Shown here one piece after another: positions 15,700 through 24,686 of a stretch of 64,000 nucleotides of DNA. The position numbers and the translations under genes were made by a program. The notes under the pieces were generated by a model. The model saw only the letters and a program-made list of their open reading frames with translations. It did not search any database and was not told where the DNA came from. This stretch comes from Dehalococcoidia bacterium (GTDB taxonomy: Bacteria; Chloroflexota; Dehalococcoidia; UBA2979), in NCBI GenBank assembly GCA_029941115.1, contig JAPYRK010000001.1:1-64000 (forward strand). Direction: 5' to 3'. The first letter of the stretch is position 1. Every line of letters begins with the position of its first letter.

Positions 15700-16857
15700 A
15701 TGAATAACGAATCAACGCATCTCTCACTTTTAAACGCGATGGTTTGGTCAGGAACTCAAGAGTCACCTATCAAAAGAAATGTTTTTATCGAAGACGGCAT
15801 CTTCGCGGATGAACCATCGACAAAGGCAATAAAAATTGATGCATCTGGTCTCACACTTATTCCTGGACTGATTGAGGCTCACGCGCATCTCTGCTTCAAC
15901 GCGGGAACCGACTGGAGAGCCGTGTATGACAACGATACGCCTTCACGTATGTTGCTAAGAATGGTAGAAAATGGCCAAAAAATGTTGCGGGCAGGAATTA
16001 CCACAGTTCGTGATTTAGGTGCGCCAACGGAGCTTGCTGTCACACTAAGAGATGCGATCGAGACGGGAGTGACCCGCGGACCCTCTCTCTTGGTCGCGGG
16101 TGCACCGGTTACACCAACAGGTGGGCATTGTTATTTTATGGGCGGCGAGGCCGATGGCGAGCTAGGCGTCAGGGTAGCCGTGCGTGAACGAGTTAAAGCG
16201 GGCACAGACTGGATCAAAGTTATGGCCTCAGGCGGCAATATGACACCAGGCACTAATGTTGAGCGCGCCCAATATTCGGTTGATGAAATGCGGGCGATCG
16301 TAGACGAGGCGCATCGGCTAGGTACATCTGTTACCGCTCACGCACATGGTGTCGAGGGAATTCGCCACGCTCTCGCGGGTGGCGTAGACATGCTCGAACA
16401 CTGCTCGTTCCAAACCCCCAATGGTAGTGAGCCGGTTGCGGAGGTTATTTCAGATATTGTCACCAAAAAAACAATCGTGTCGCCGACGATCGTCGGTGCT
16501 CTGGGTGGACAACAAAATACCGAACGCTACGCACGTCGGGCAAGTTTAACGAAGCAATTAGTTGAAAGTGGTGCCAGAATCCTCATGTCAACTGACTGTG
16601 GAATTCCCAATACGCCACACGAAGATTTAAGTTACGCACTCGAAGTCATGCAACATATGAGCGAGCTAAGCGCTCTTGAGACTTTACGACTAGCTACTAG
16701 TACTAGTGCTAAATTGCTTGACCTAAATGACCGTGGTTGCATCGAGACAGGATACAGGGCTGATCTCTTAGCATTACACACAGATCCGACCAAGGATTTA
16801 AGCGCGCTTCGAGATATTAAGTATGTGATCAGTGCTGGCAACCTAGTGTCTCGTTAG
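15700..16857 (+). CDS. Metal-dependent amidohydrolase (imidazolonepropionase/Xaa-Pro dipeptidase-like)
   Basis: The 385-residue protein has the amidohydrolase signature HxH in 'EAHAHLCF' near residue 65, a candidate carbamylated lysine in 'DWIKVMASGG' near residue 178, metal histidines in 'TAHAHG' near 215 and 'LEHC' near 237, and the catalytic aspartate in 'STDCG' near 300. This layout is common to prolidase-like and aryldialkylphosphatase-like members that cleave dipeptides or cyclic amides. The ATG at 15700 has GGAG six bases upstream, so I prefer it to the ATG at 15670. It converges on the LldD-like gene. Confidence 0.88.
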   Translation: MNNESTHLSLLNAMVWSGTQESPIKRNVFIEDGIFADEPSTKAIKIDASGLTLIPGLIEAHAHLCFNAGTDWRAVYDNDTPSRMLLRMVENGQKMLRAGITTVRDLGAPTELAVTLRDAIETGVTRGPSLLVAGAPVTPTGGHCYFMGGEADGELGVRVAVRERVKAGTDWIKVMASGGNMTPGTNVERAQYSVDEMRAIVDEAHRLGTSVTAHAHGVEGIRHALAGGVDMLEHCSFQTPNGSEPVAEVISDIVTKKTIVSPTIVGALGGQQNTERYARRASLTKQLVESGARILMSTDCGIPNTPHEDLSYALEVMQHMSELSALETLRLATSTSAKLLDLNDRGCIETGYRADLLALHTDPTKDLSALRDIKYVISAGNLVSR

Positions 16858-16867
16858 GCAATAAATC

Positions 16868-18088
16868 TCAGTCTCGTCGCACACGAACCAAATCTGGAGT
16901 TAATTCCGAAAGAGATGACGCACCAGCCAGCGCCATCGTACGCTCTAATCCCTCTCGCAAATGCAAAAGAGCATGGTCTACCCCACGCTCACCCCCTGCG
17001 CCCAAACCGTATAAATAGGCCCGTCCAGCCATACAGGCGTTAGCGCCCAACGCAATAGCTTTTGCAATATCACTCCCTCTGCGGACTCCACCATCACAAA
17101 TTATCTCGATATCTCCTCCAACCGCCTGAACCACAGAGTCGAGAAGTTCAAATGGAGCGGGTGCTCCATCCAACTGTCGGCCACCATGATTCGAGAGAGC
17201 AATCCCCTCCAGCTTCAGATCTGTCGCAATTTTGGCGTCTTCTACAGTCTGTATTCCCTTGATTATGATCGGGCCTTTCCAAATCGATCGAAACCACTCG
17301 ACATCTGACCAAGACAAACTCGGATCAAATTGTGAATTAATATAATCTGACAACGTGACAGGGTCTGACCCATCACCTACACCCTTACCTTTGACGTTCG
17401 CAAAAGAGATAGGATCAGAAGTTACAAAATCCCAAGTCCAACCTGGGTGCAATATACCATCGATGATTGTGCCCATACCAACCTTCGGTGGCAGAGTGAA
17501 ACCCTGGCGTACATCTCTCTCCCTCCGGCCAAGCACTGCAGTATCGACCGTGATCATTATGCCCTCATAATCAGCGGCGATTGCACGCTCGAGCATCTCG
17601 CGAACAAGTTCACGATCCCGCCACACATATACCTGAAACCATTTCCTACCCGAAGATACCTCCGCAATTTCTTCAATCGATCGCGTTCCAAGAGTCGAAA
17701 GCGTATACGGAATTCCTGCACGATCTGCAGATCGTGCAACGGCCAGTTCACCTTGCGAATCTGCTATTCGGCCAAAACCCGTCGGTGCAAGTATTAGCGG
17801 AAATGAGAGGTCTCTCCCAAAAAGTTTGGATTGCAAGGAAATATTACTGACGTCCCGAAAGACCCGAGGTCTGAATTCAACAGCCCCATATGCCTCACTG
17901 TTTCGACGCAGTGTCACTTCGTCCTCCGCCGCGCCATCGATGTAATCAAATACCCCACCAGGAAGACGGCGCTTAGCCTTTGCTCGCAAGTCAGAGATAC
18001 TCGCGGCAGTCTGAAGTCTCCTAGTAACAGGATCCCATTCAAATTTTCTAAAACGAAGCACCGATCTAAGAGTTGAAATAACACGCAT
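16868..18088 (-). CDS. FMN-dependent alpha-hydroxy-acid dehydrogenase (LldD-like)
   Basis: The protein oxidises an L-2-hydroxy acid (lactate, glycolate or mandelate type) with FMN, passing electrons to quinone or oxygen. Visible are 'FDYIDGAAEDEVT' near residue 45, 'LAPTGFGRI' near 100, 'WFQVYVWRD' near 150, and the active-site block 'LSNHGGRQLDG' near 300 with the catalytic histidine. 'CDGGVRRGSDIAKA' binds the FMN phosphate. I chose the ATG at 18088 with AGGGGA seven bases before it; a GTG at 18106 is possible. There are no electron-transfer partners beside it. The substrate is inferred only at family level. Confidence 0.88.
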   Translation of the reverse strand: MRVISTLRSVLRFRKFEWDPVTRRLQTAASISDLRAKAKRRLPGGVFDYIDGAAEDEVTLRRNSEAYGAVEFRPRVFRDVSNISLQSKLFGRDLSFPLILAPTGFGRIADSQGELAVARSADRAGIPYTLSTLGTRSIEEIAEVSSGRKWFQVYVWRDRELVREMLERAIAADYEGIMITVDTAVLGRRERDVRQGFTLPPKVGMGTIIDGILHPGWTWDFVTSDPISFANVKGKGVGDGSDPVTLSDYINSQFDPSLSWSDVEWFRSIWKGPIIIKGIQTVEDAKIATDLKLEGIALSNHGGRQLDGAPAPFELLDSVVQAVGGDIEIICDGGVRRGSDIAKAIALGANACMAGRAYLYGLGAGGERGVDHALLHLREGLERTMALAGASSLSELTPDLVRVRRD

Positions 18089-18143
18089 AGCTGGTCCCCT
18101 ACTCACCCGATCTTCACTGTCGCTCGACTGTCAATTAATCTCT

Positions 18144-19361
18144 TTATGAATCGCCATCCGGACGCAAAATTAATATATTCATGAACGCCACGCCAGCCGC
18201 AATCGCAATGGCTACAGATAAATTCACTGAGTCCGGACTAAACAACGATCCATAGCCCACATTATAAAACGAAGCGCCAAGCATTTGTACAAATCCTAAT
18301 ATTGCGGATGCCATACCAGCGATCTGAGGAAATGGGATCATCGCAGTAGCCATTGCCGCGGGCCTGGCAAATCCAAAGCCGAAAGCTGTTACGGTCATCG
18401 GCAATACGATTGTCCACACATTACTCATCCCGGTCAGGGTAAAGAAAGTCATCGTCGCTCCACCTAACATTCCAATTCCTGTTCCGATAAGCACAAGTTT
18501 ATTTGTCTTGATGCGCCCTATAAAACGACTTGCCGTCCATGCACCCAACATTATTCCAAATGCCATCAGGCCAAACGAAAATCCAAAGTTTCTGGGCGAA
18601 AGTCCAAACTCATCAATGAGGACGAACGAGGAAGATGAAATAAATATCAATTGCGCACTGAACATGAAACCAATAGTGGTTGAATAGATAACAAAATCTC
18701 TGTTAGAAAAAAGTGTGCCCAGATTTTTGACTATTGACACGTAAGTAAGTGCGGTTGAATCCTGATAGTGATTTGTCTCGGAAAATGAAACTCGATACCC
18801 AATCAACAACAGAACACCAAGCAATATAAGTGCAAAGAAAACAGCCTGCCAATCAAATACCTCCAGCAGAAGGCCGCCGATAATCGGTGCAAGCATAGGA
18901 GCCAGAGGTGTCGCAACGTTGATGTAAGAAAGTGCTCGAACCGCACCCTCCTTACCGTAATGATCTAGCACAATTGCACGACTGATCGCCGCTCCAGCGC
19001 CGCCGCCGAAACCTTGAATAACTCTACCTATAATCAACACCGTTGAGCCGTTTGCCAAGACACAGATTATTCCACCCAACACGAATAAAAAAAGGCCAAC
19101 AGTCAACACCGGTCTCCTGCCAAACCGATCAGAACACGGTCCATAAATCAACTGTGAGCTGGCGAACGCAAGCAAAAACAGCGTGACGCATAGCTGTAAC
19201 GCCGTCGAACTAATATCCAATTGAGATGCCATAGAAGGCATCGCTGGTAAAAACATATCCACCGCGAGCGGCGCTATCGCACTGAGGACTATCAGTAGCG
19301 ATAAAATCCATAATTGATTTTCAACACTTTGCTTCCTATAGAAGACTTGAGTTAGGTTCAT
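18144..19361 (-). CDS. Bcr/CflA-family multidrug efflux MFS transporter
   Basis: The 405-residue membrane protein has 12 predicted helices. The N-terminal part 'DMFLPAMPSMASQLDIS' and the loop 'YGPCSDRFGRRPVL' are typical of the Bcr/CflA drug-proton antiporters. A motif-C-like glycine-rich stretch follows in 'RVIQGFGGGAGAAISRA'. It shares a short divergent intergenic region, with an 11-bp inverted repeat, with trmL. The export substrate is unknown. Confidence 0.9.
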   Translation of the reverse strand: MNLTQVFYRKQSVENQLWILSLLIVLSAIAPLAVDMFLPAMPSMASQLDISSTALQLCVTLFLLAFASSQLIYGPCSDRFGRRPVLTVGLFLFVLGGIICVLANGSTVLIIGRVIQGFGGGAGAAISRAIVLDHYGKEGAVRALSYINVATPLAPMLAPIIGGLLLEVFDWQAVFFALILLGVLLLIGYRVSFSETNHYQDSTALTYVSIVKNLGTLFSNRDFVIYSTTIGFMFSAQLIFISSSSFVLIDEFGLSPRNFGFSFGLMAFGIMLGAWTASRFIGRIKTNKLVLIGTGIGMLGGATMTFFTLTGMSNVWTIVLPMTVTAFGFGFARPAAMATAMIPFPQIAGMASAILGFVQMLGASFYNVGYGSLFSPDSVNLSVAIAIAAGVAFMNILILRPDGDS

Positions 19362-19416
19362 AAAGACAAGATAGGTTTATTTTTGCCTACAAGGTGAAAA
19401 CTCAACCAATATAGCT

Positions 19417-19445
19417 GTAGTTCAAAAAATATCATTTTGAACTAC
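19417..19445. promoter_or_regulatory. 11-bp inverted repeat in a divergent intergenic region
   Basis: GTAGTTCAAAA (19417-19427) and its exact reverse complement (19435-19445) surround a seven-base loop. The repeat lies between the starts of the efflux gene and trmL, where an operator of a drug-responsive repressor would be expected. No regulator gene is adjacent, and no T-tract marks it as a terminator. Confidence 0.5.
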
Positions 19446-19464
19446 GAGGTAAACTCTCATACTT

Positions 19465-19950
19465 ATGAGTAAAAAAATAATCCAAATGTTTCATATCGTT
19501 CTTTTTGAGCCACTCATACCAGGAAACACAGGAAACATTATTCGACTGTGCGCAAATACCGGAGCATCGCTGCACCTCATCAGGCCTCTTGGATTCAATT
19601 TTAACGAAACTCATTTACGTCGTGCATCGCTCGATTATTCTGACTTAGCTTCGGTAACGGAATATGAAAACCTTGAATCATATATCGCACAGTGGTCGGA
19701 AAGACGAATACTTGCGATCACGACCAGCGCTACTGAGACTTATACAGATACAGAATTTACCGTCTCAGACTCACTACTTTTTGGTCGTGAAGATACCGGT
19801 CTGCCGGACTCATATCTCGAAGGGCTGCCAACGGATCAAAAATTATTAATTCCAATGCAGCCATCAAATCGGAGCATTAACTTATCGAACTCTGTGGCAA
19901 TAGTTACCTACGAAGCGTGGCGACAACTTTCCTTCCAAGGACGGGTCTAG
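19465..19950 (+). CDS. trmL: tRNA (cytidine/uridine-34 2'-O)-methyltransferase
   Basis: This SPOUT-class enzyme methylates the wobble base ribose of leucine tRNAs. The 161-residue protein shows motif 1 'PGNTGNIIRLCANTG' near residue 19, motif 2 'LLFGREDTGLP' near residue 107, and motif 3 'IPMQPSNRSINLSNS' near residue 133, which forms the trefoil-knot SAM site. Length is standard. The ATG at 19486 is an alternative start and gives a product that begins exactly at the conserved strand. The gene is tail-to-tail with an ABC-F gene, 12 bases apart. Confidence 0.93.
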   Translation: MSKKIIQMFHIVLFEPLIPGNTGNIIRLCANTGASLHLIRPLGFNFNETHLRRASLDYSDLASVTEYENLESYIAQWSERRILAITTSATETYTDTEFTVSDSLLFGREDTGLPDSYLEGLPTDQKLLIPMQPSNRSINLSNSVAIVTYEAWRQLSFQGRV

Positions 19951-19962
19951 AAAAATACTCAA

Positions 19963-21525
19963 TTACCAGTCCAAGATCTCAGTGCACTCACCATCTTCGA
20001 CCCGAATAACTCGAGTAGCAACCTCTTTAACTAACAAGTCATCATGACTTGCGCAGACGATAGTTCCTTCATATTTAGACAGCGCTTCAATGAGTTTTTT
20101 GCGAGTAGTTACGTCCAAATGGTTCGTCGGCTCATCTAGGAGCAGCACATTCGAAGGTTGGAGTAGAAATTTCGCTAAGGCAACCCGACTTCGTTCACCA
20201 CCCGATAAGACTGAAATTAATTTGTGTACGGTGTCTCCTCTAAATAAAAATTGTCCGAGAGCTCTGCGAATCTCTGTCTCGGACTTACCAGCTGCTACTG
20301 ACTTCACTTCATCAAGTACCGATACGCTCACATCCAACACCTCATCCTGATGCTGATCGTAATATGTGGGTTCCGCTCTATCAGACCAAAGAATGCTGCC
20401 TTCTGTCGGAGCAAATTCTCCAGAAATAGCTCTTAAAAACGTGCTTTTCCCACTTCCATTGGGTCCAACCAAAACAACTTTTTGTCCCCGCTCCACGACC
20501 ATATTTGCGTCGATCAATATGGTCTGATCATCCCAATTATGACCGAGACCATCCACCTGTAAGACCTCACGCTCCACTCGACCTGATGATTCCAACTGAA
20601 ATGAAACCTGTTTCTCCTTAGTCGGCAACACAGTCCGGTTAATCTTTTCAAGTGACTTCTCTCTCGATGCGACTTGCGTTGCTTTTGTTGCTTTGCTGCG
20701 AAACCGTTCAATAAAACGTTCTTGCCTGGCGATTTCACGATTCTCCTGAGTCGCTGCCTTCTCAAGTTGGGTTATCTTGGCAGCCTTCTGCGTGAGGAAC
20801 GAGGAATAGTTGCCGACATAACTCGTCACCAGTCCATCACGCAACTCAACGATTCTCTCTGCTACACCGTCCAAGAAATCACGATCGTGCGTGACCAACA
20901 CAACCGTTCCTGAAAATTGTGAGAGGTACTGGGTAAGCCATGCCTTAGCGCGCTGATCCAAATGGTTAGTGGGCTCATCCAGCAATAAATGCTCCGGCTG
21001 ACGCACCAGTATTTTGGCCAGTCCAATTCGCATTTTCCAACCACCAGAAAAATCCCCACACTTTTTATCTCTATCCTCTTTGGTAAATCCTAGTCCGTCT
21101 AACACACGCCCAATACGCTCTTCTATTCTGTACCCATCCAATGCCTCAAACGCTGAAAATAGTGAAGCTTGCTGCTCTATCAGCTGATCAATATTCCCGG
21201 TGCCCTGGCTAATTAATTCAGAGACTTGATCAATTTCGCTCTGAAGTGTGGTTACATCATCAAACGAAACCCATAATTCTTCGAGTAATTTGCGATCGCT
21301 CTCGAACGGTACATCTTGATTTAAATAGCTCAATTCGCCAGCTTTACAACCAGCTGTTCCTGAATCTGGCGTTTCAACTCCTGCGACCAACTTAAGAAGG
21401 GTTGACTTACCCGTACCATTTGGTCCGACCAGACCTATCTTTTCACCGTCTGGCACGTGAAACGACACATCTCGCAGAATTGGAGTTGCTCCGAACGATT
21501 TACTTAGCTCATTAACAAAAATCAC
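19963..21525 (-). CDS. ABC-F family ATPase
   Basis: The 520-residue protein holds two ATP-binding cassettes and no membrane segments. Walker A motifs are 'GPNGTGKST' (near 35) and 'GPNGSGKST' (near 345), signature motifs 'SGGWKMRIGLAK' and 'LSGGERSRVALAK', and two 'LLLDEPTNHLD' Walker B sequences. A charged inter-domain linker sits near residues 240-310. ABC-F proteins act on the ribosome as translation factors or antibiotic-protection factors. The lack of a long C-terminal coiled coil argues against Uup. The start is a GTG. It is divergent from the hypothetical gene to its right. Confidence 0.92.
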   Translation of the reverse strand: MIFVNELSKSFGATPILRDVSFHVPDGEKIGLVGPNGTGKSTLLKLVAGVETPDSGTAGCKAGELSYLNQDVPFESDRKLLEELWVSFDDVTTLQSEIDQVSELISQGTGNIDQLIEQQASLFSAFEALDGYRIEERIGRVLDGLGFTKEDRDKKCGDFSGGWKMRIGLAKILVRQPEHLLLDEPTNHLDQRAKAWLTQYLSQFSGTVVLVTHDRDFLDGVAERIVELRDGLVTSYVGNYSSFLTQKAAKITQLEKAATQENREIARQERFIERFRSKATKATQVASREKSLEKINRTVLPTKEKQVSFQLESSGRVEREVLQVDGLGHNWDDQTILIDANMVVERGQKVVLVGPNGSGKSTFLRAISGEFAPTEGSILWSDRAEPTYYDQHQDEVLDVSVSVLDEVKSVAAGKSETEIRRALGQFLFRGDTVHKLISVLSGGERSRVALAKFLLQPSNVLLLDEPTNHLDVTTRKKLIEALSKYEGTIVCASHDDLLVKEVATRVIRVEDGECTEILDW

Positions 21526-21591
21526 AGTACATCAATGTTACCGGAAGCTTATTTACGATCTATGATCCAGCGATATAAAGTGAGATTTAAA

Positions 21592-22377
21592 ATGATCTAT
21601 CAAATCGATACAGAGTGGGAACAATTAAGATATCCGGATGCGAAACTTGTCAGTGGTGCGTTCGAACTCGATTCGCTCGTTGGCGAGGAATCTTGGTATC
21701 CCGCCCGAACAAACATTGACTTACATCTAACTCTCGCTGAAATATTTGAACAATGGTCTTTCACACCACACTTCAGTACTCACAGCAAAAATAATAGTCT
21801 CGACATCGAAGTTCAGGAATGGGTGAGATCCTACGGTTTGCTCCATCATGTGGCAGATTCTAGACCCAGGTTCGGCAAATACGCACGCACTTTTATAGAA
21901 ACTGCGGGCATGATTAGCTGGATTACTCAAAGCACAGCCCTCGTTGAAACAATGCAGAAGATTGACTCAAATGATATGGATTTAATTGACGCCAAAATTG
22001 CCTTCCCAAATCCACTTCAGTATGTAACTCCATCAAAAGAAATAGCACACACAGTGGTCGATCATCACGGAAAGCAATTTCCGCGCACTGTCACCGAGCC
22101 ACATCAATTCGCTCCGGCTGCTAAAGCTCAGATGAGCGGTTTACATGTGACGAGTAAAGAATGGAATACATCTTCACGTACGGTATTGAATTGCATCCAA
22201 AAAGTTCTCAACACATATCTCTCAACGGAGGTGGATTTAATTCCGTTGAACACACTCACTCACAAGAGTGATGGCACCAGCGACGACCCAGCTCAGTGCC
22301 TAATACGACCAAAAAATCTAATCGGCTTTATATGGTCTTTATGTCTCACACAGACCGATGTAAATATTTCCGTATAA
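21592..22377 (+). CDS. Hypothetical protein
   Basis: I do not recognise the function. The frame is open from 21535. I prefer the ATG at 21592 because the earlier one would leave only nine bases to the divergent ABC-F start. The 261-residue product is soluble, rich in Thr, His and Trp, without signal peptide or membrane segment. Its tail, 'RPKNLIGFIWSL', resembles, as I recall it, the segment before a CxxC zinc finger in some uncharacterised actinobacterial proteins. The finger itself is absent here, so the gene may be 3'-truncated. A DoxX-like gene follows in the same direction after 38 bases. Confidence 0.5.
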   Translation: MIYQIDTEWEQLRYPDAKLVSGAFELDSLVGEESWYPARTNIDLHLTLAEIFEQWSFTPHFSTHSKNNSLDIEVQEWVRSYGLLHHVADSRPRFGKYARTFIETAGMISWITQSTALVETMQKIDSNDMDLIDAKIAFPNPLQYVTPSKEIAHTVVDHHGKQFPRTVTEPHQFAPAAKAQMSGLHVTSKEWNTSSRTVLNCIQKVLNTYLSTEVDLIPLNTLTHKSDGTSDDPAQCLIRPKNLIGFIWSLCLTQTDVNISV

Positions 22378-22415
22378 CCCCAAAACCTTCCACGAATTCA
22401 GGGTAGGCTAGATCC

Positions 22416-22826
22416 ATGCTCAGTAGTACACGTCTCAGACATCTTCTCGCAACGTTATACGGCATTCCGTTCGTCATTATCGGAATTAACCACTTTAGAA
22501 ATCCTGAATGGTTTGAACCCATTGTCCCTGAAGCCATCGGATCGCCAAGATTCTGGGTGCTAGTAAGTGGAGTGTTTGAAATTCTCTTGGGACTAATGGT
22601 GATGATCCCACGAACACGGAAATATGCAAGCATTGGTTTCGTAGCCATGCTAATCAGTATTTATTGGGCAAATCTCAACATGTGGATCAATGATATTGAA
22701 ATTGGAAACACCCGACTTTCGCAATTCGGACACGTCGTACGGGCAGCGATCCAATTCCTGCTCATTATTGTGGCGTTATGGCTTGGTAAACTACCGCCCT
22801 TTAATAAAAAAGGTGTGCCTGATTAG
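22416..22826 (+). CDS. DoxX-like integral membrane protein
   Basis: The 136-residue protein has four predicted membrane helices. Its 'GINHFRNPEWFEPIVPEAIG' segment between helices 1 and 2 is characteristic of the DoxX / MauE-like family. Family members have been tied to quinone- or thiol-linked redox chemistry, but most are uncharacterised. It lies behind the hypothetical gene and converges on the halogenase-like gene. Confidence 0.78.
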   Translation: MLSSTRLRHLLATLYGIPFVIIGINHFRNPEWFEPIVPEAIGSPRFWVLVSGVFEILLGLMVMIPRTRKYASIGFVAMLISIYWANLNMWINDIEIGNTRLSQFGHVVRAAIQFLLIIVALWLGKLPPFNKKGVPD

Positions 22827-22867
22827 TGACAAGCGTCACGAATATTAATCTCTGCGCAATCACTCGA

Positions 22868-24544
22868 TTATTTCCGAGCCAACCGTTCAAATCTGCGGCG
22901 CTCGGCTCTCGTCTTACCAGGCGGCGTGACATCCAACATCCCAATCGTAATAATTGGCGGCAAGTCTTTAAGAATTAATGATCGAATTGCGCCTGGCTGA
23001 GCTACACCATGCTCTGCCTCGAATTCTGAAATGACCGCTGACATCGTTTTGGATCCATCCATTTTTGCAATAAGTCCTGCCATTACCGGACTGAGTGGAT
23101 ACCCATGAGCCAAATTCTTATCACTATCAACAACCAAATGAAATGTCTGCTTGTACTCACTACCGGAAAGAATCGGCTTCTGTTCCAGTCGTATGTGCCT
23201 CGGCAATATGGGAATTCCATTCAGCAAATCTTCACCATTGTTCGCTATCAATCGCTCGGTTGCGGCAGTCTGCTCTTTGAGATGAGCCTCCATTCGTGAC
23301 ACGTCATCAAGAATTCCACCCGGAATTTCGCCTCGTTCAATCACTGCACGCTCATACCCTTGCGGTGGTTGTCCCCCCACCACTTTCACGAACGCCTCCC
23401 GTGGTGTCTTTGACTCATCACCTAAAATTCTTCGGGCCTCCCAAAAATACGAGTCTGATGCGCGATTGGTTCCGTAAAACAATTGTGCCGTTAAATGAAA
23501 GTATTGATATTGCTTCTCATATATATCGCGATATGTTGCGGCAGCGGTCTCACTTACCGAGGGATCCGTCAACACTGTCTGTACGTACGTCGAGGCTAGC
23601 GACGCTGATCCCAAAGCGAGATGCACGCCTGATGAAAATAACGGGTCGACAAAGCAAGCCGCGTCACCAACTAGAATATAGCCATCACCGGAAAATGCAG
23701 AGGACTTATAAGACCAATCCCGGACTACCTTCGGCTCCCCTACGAAGCTGGCGTTACTAAGCATTTCCTTGACATGAGGTGCTTCATTAATCTGCGCCTG
23801 AAGAAATCCTTCTGGTCCGAGTTCTCGAAGTCGATCATGGCCGATATCCTTATCAACCACAGCACCGACACTATCAACGCCTGTATGCAGAGGTATTTTC
23901 CACAGCCAGCCGTGCTCAAATGCCTCTATGAAAATATTGCCGTCATTCGGAGATTTAAGGTGTGTGCCTCCTTTGAAATATCCATATACAGCCAAATTAT
24001 TGAAGTGAGTATCCCATTCAAGTAAGCCTAATTTCCTACTGAGAATTGCAGCCTGTCCGCTTGCATCGACGACGAACCGTGACGTAATCTCTGATTCAGT
24101 TCCGTCCTGTAAAAATTTAACACCAGACGCACGACCTTCATCGAATAATACGTCGAGTACCTGCGCATTCTCCCGCACATCAACACCATGAGTAGCGGCG
24201 TTCTTCAGCAAAATATTGTCAAATTCTGAGCGAACCACCTGGAACGACGTCGGTCGTTGTCCAGGATCATCTGAAAAATACCAGCTCCACGGATCAGGAT
24301 CTGAACCCCATACCAATGTGGCGCCGTGTTTCACAACAAATCCAGCGGCCTCAACCTCTGGCATTACCCCGAGTTGTTCTAATATCGGAATACTTGCCGG
24401 CAGAAGCGATTCTCCCACGTGCTCCCGTGGAAACCGTTCACGCTCGACAATCGTAACTGCATATCCGGCGTCCGCCAGAAATGTGGCGACCGTACTTCCT
24501 CCCGGGCCGCCACCGATTACTACAATGTCACATGTGTCTGCCAC
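22868..24544 (-). CDS. Flavin-dependent halogenase-like monooxygenase
   Basis: This 558-residue protein belongs to the tryptophan-halogenase/geranylgeranyl-reductase flavoprotein group. The FAD-binding GxGxxG is 'GGGPGGS' (residues 11-17). The halogenase signature WxWxIP is present as 'WLWKIP' at residues 203-208, and 'DPLFSSGVHLAL' near residue 316 matches the phenol/pyrrole halogenase subgroup. Lys72, in 'VVKHGATLVWG', sits where I expect the catalytic lysine that forms a haloamine. The roughly 150-residue C-terminal extension looks like a small helical domain of unknown role. The start is a GTG with GGAGT before it. Hydroxylases share several of these motifs, so halogenation is inference. 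No carrier protein or flavin reductase is adjacent. Confidence 0.72.
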   Translation of the reverse strand: MADTCDIVVIGGGPGGSTVATFLADAGYAVTIVERERFPREHVGESLLPASIPILEQLGVMPEVEAAGFVVKHGATLVWGSDPDPWSWYFSDDPGQRPTSFQVVRSEFDNILLKNAATHGVDVRENAQVLDVLFDEGRASGVKFLQDGTESEITSRFVVDASGQAAILSRKLGLLEWDTHFNNLAVYGYFKGGTHLKSPNDGNIFIEAFEHGWLWKIPLHTGVDSVGAVVDKDIGHDRLRELGPEGFLQAQINEAPHVKEMLSNASFVGEPKVVRDWSYKSSAFSGDGYILVGDAACFVDPLFSSGVHLALGSASLASTYVQTVLTDPSVSETAAATYRDIYEKQYQYFHLTAQLFYGTNRASDSYFWEARRILGDESKTPREAFVKVVGGQPPQGYERAVIERGEIPGGILDDVSRMEAHLKEQTAATERLIANNGEDLLNGIPILPRHIRLEQKPILSGSEYKQTFHLVVDSDKNLAHGYPLSPVMAGLIAKMDGSKTMSAVISEFEAEHGVAQPGAIRSLILKDLPPIITIGMLDVTPPGKTRAERRRFERLARK

Positions 24545-24588
24545 AAAACACTCCTACATTTACTTTAAATCAAACGAGCTGAAATCAA

Positions 24589-24626
24589 AACTGACCTTGG
24601 AAACTATATAGTTTCCAAGGTCAGTT
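24589..24626 (-). terminator. 38-bp perfect palindrome, terminator of the ABC operon
   Basis: Each strand reads AACTGACCTTGGAAACTAT followed at once by its reverse complement. On the minus strand it is followed by TTTTGATTT, so transcripts from the ABC importer genes would form a long stem and then a U-tract. It ends the operon and separates it from the halogenase-like gene. Confidence 0.75.
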
Positions 24627-24686
24627 CATTTACTTACTGAGTAGCACCATAGTCACCGCAGTGACACTACTATCAACGTGGCTGAA

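Noticed and set aside
23296-23760. 154-codon plus-strand frame
   Set aside because: Antisense shadow of the halogenase-like gene.
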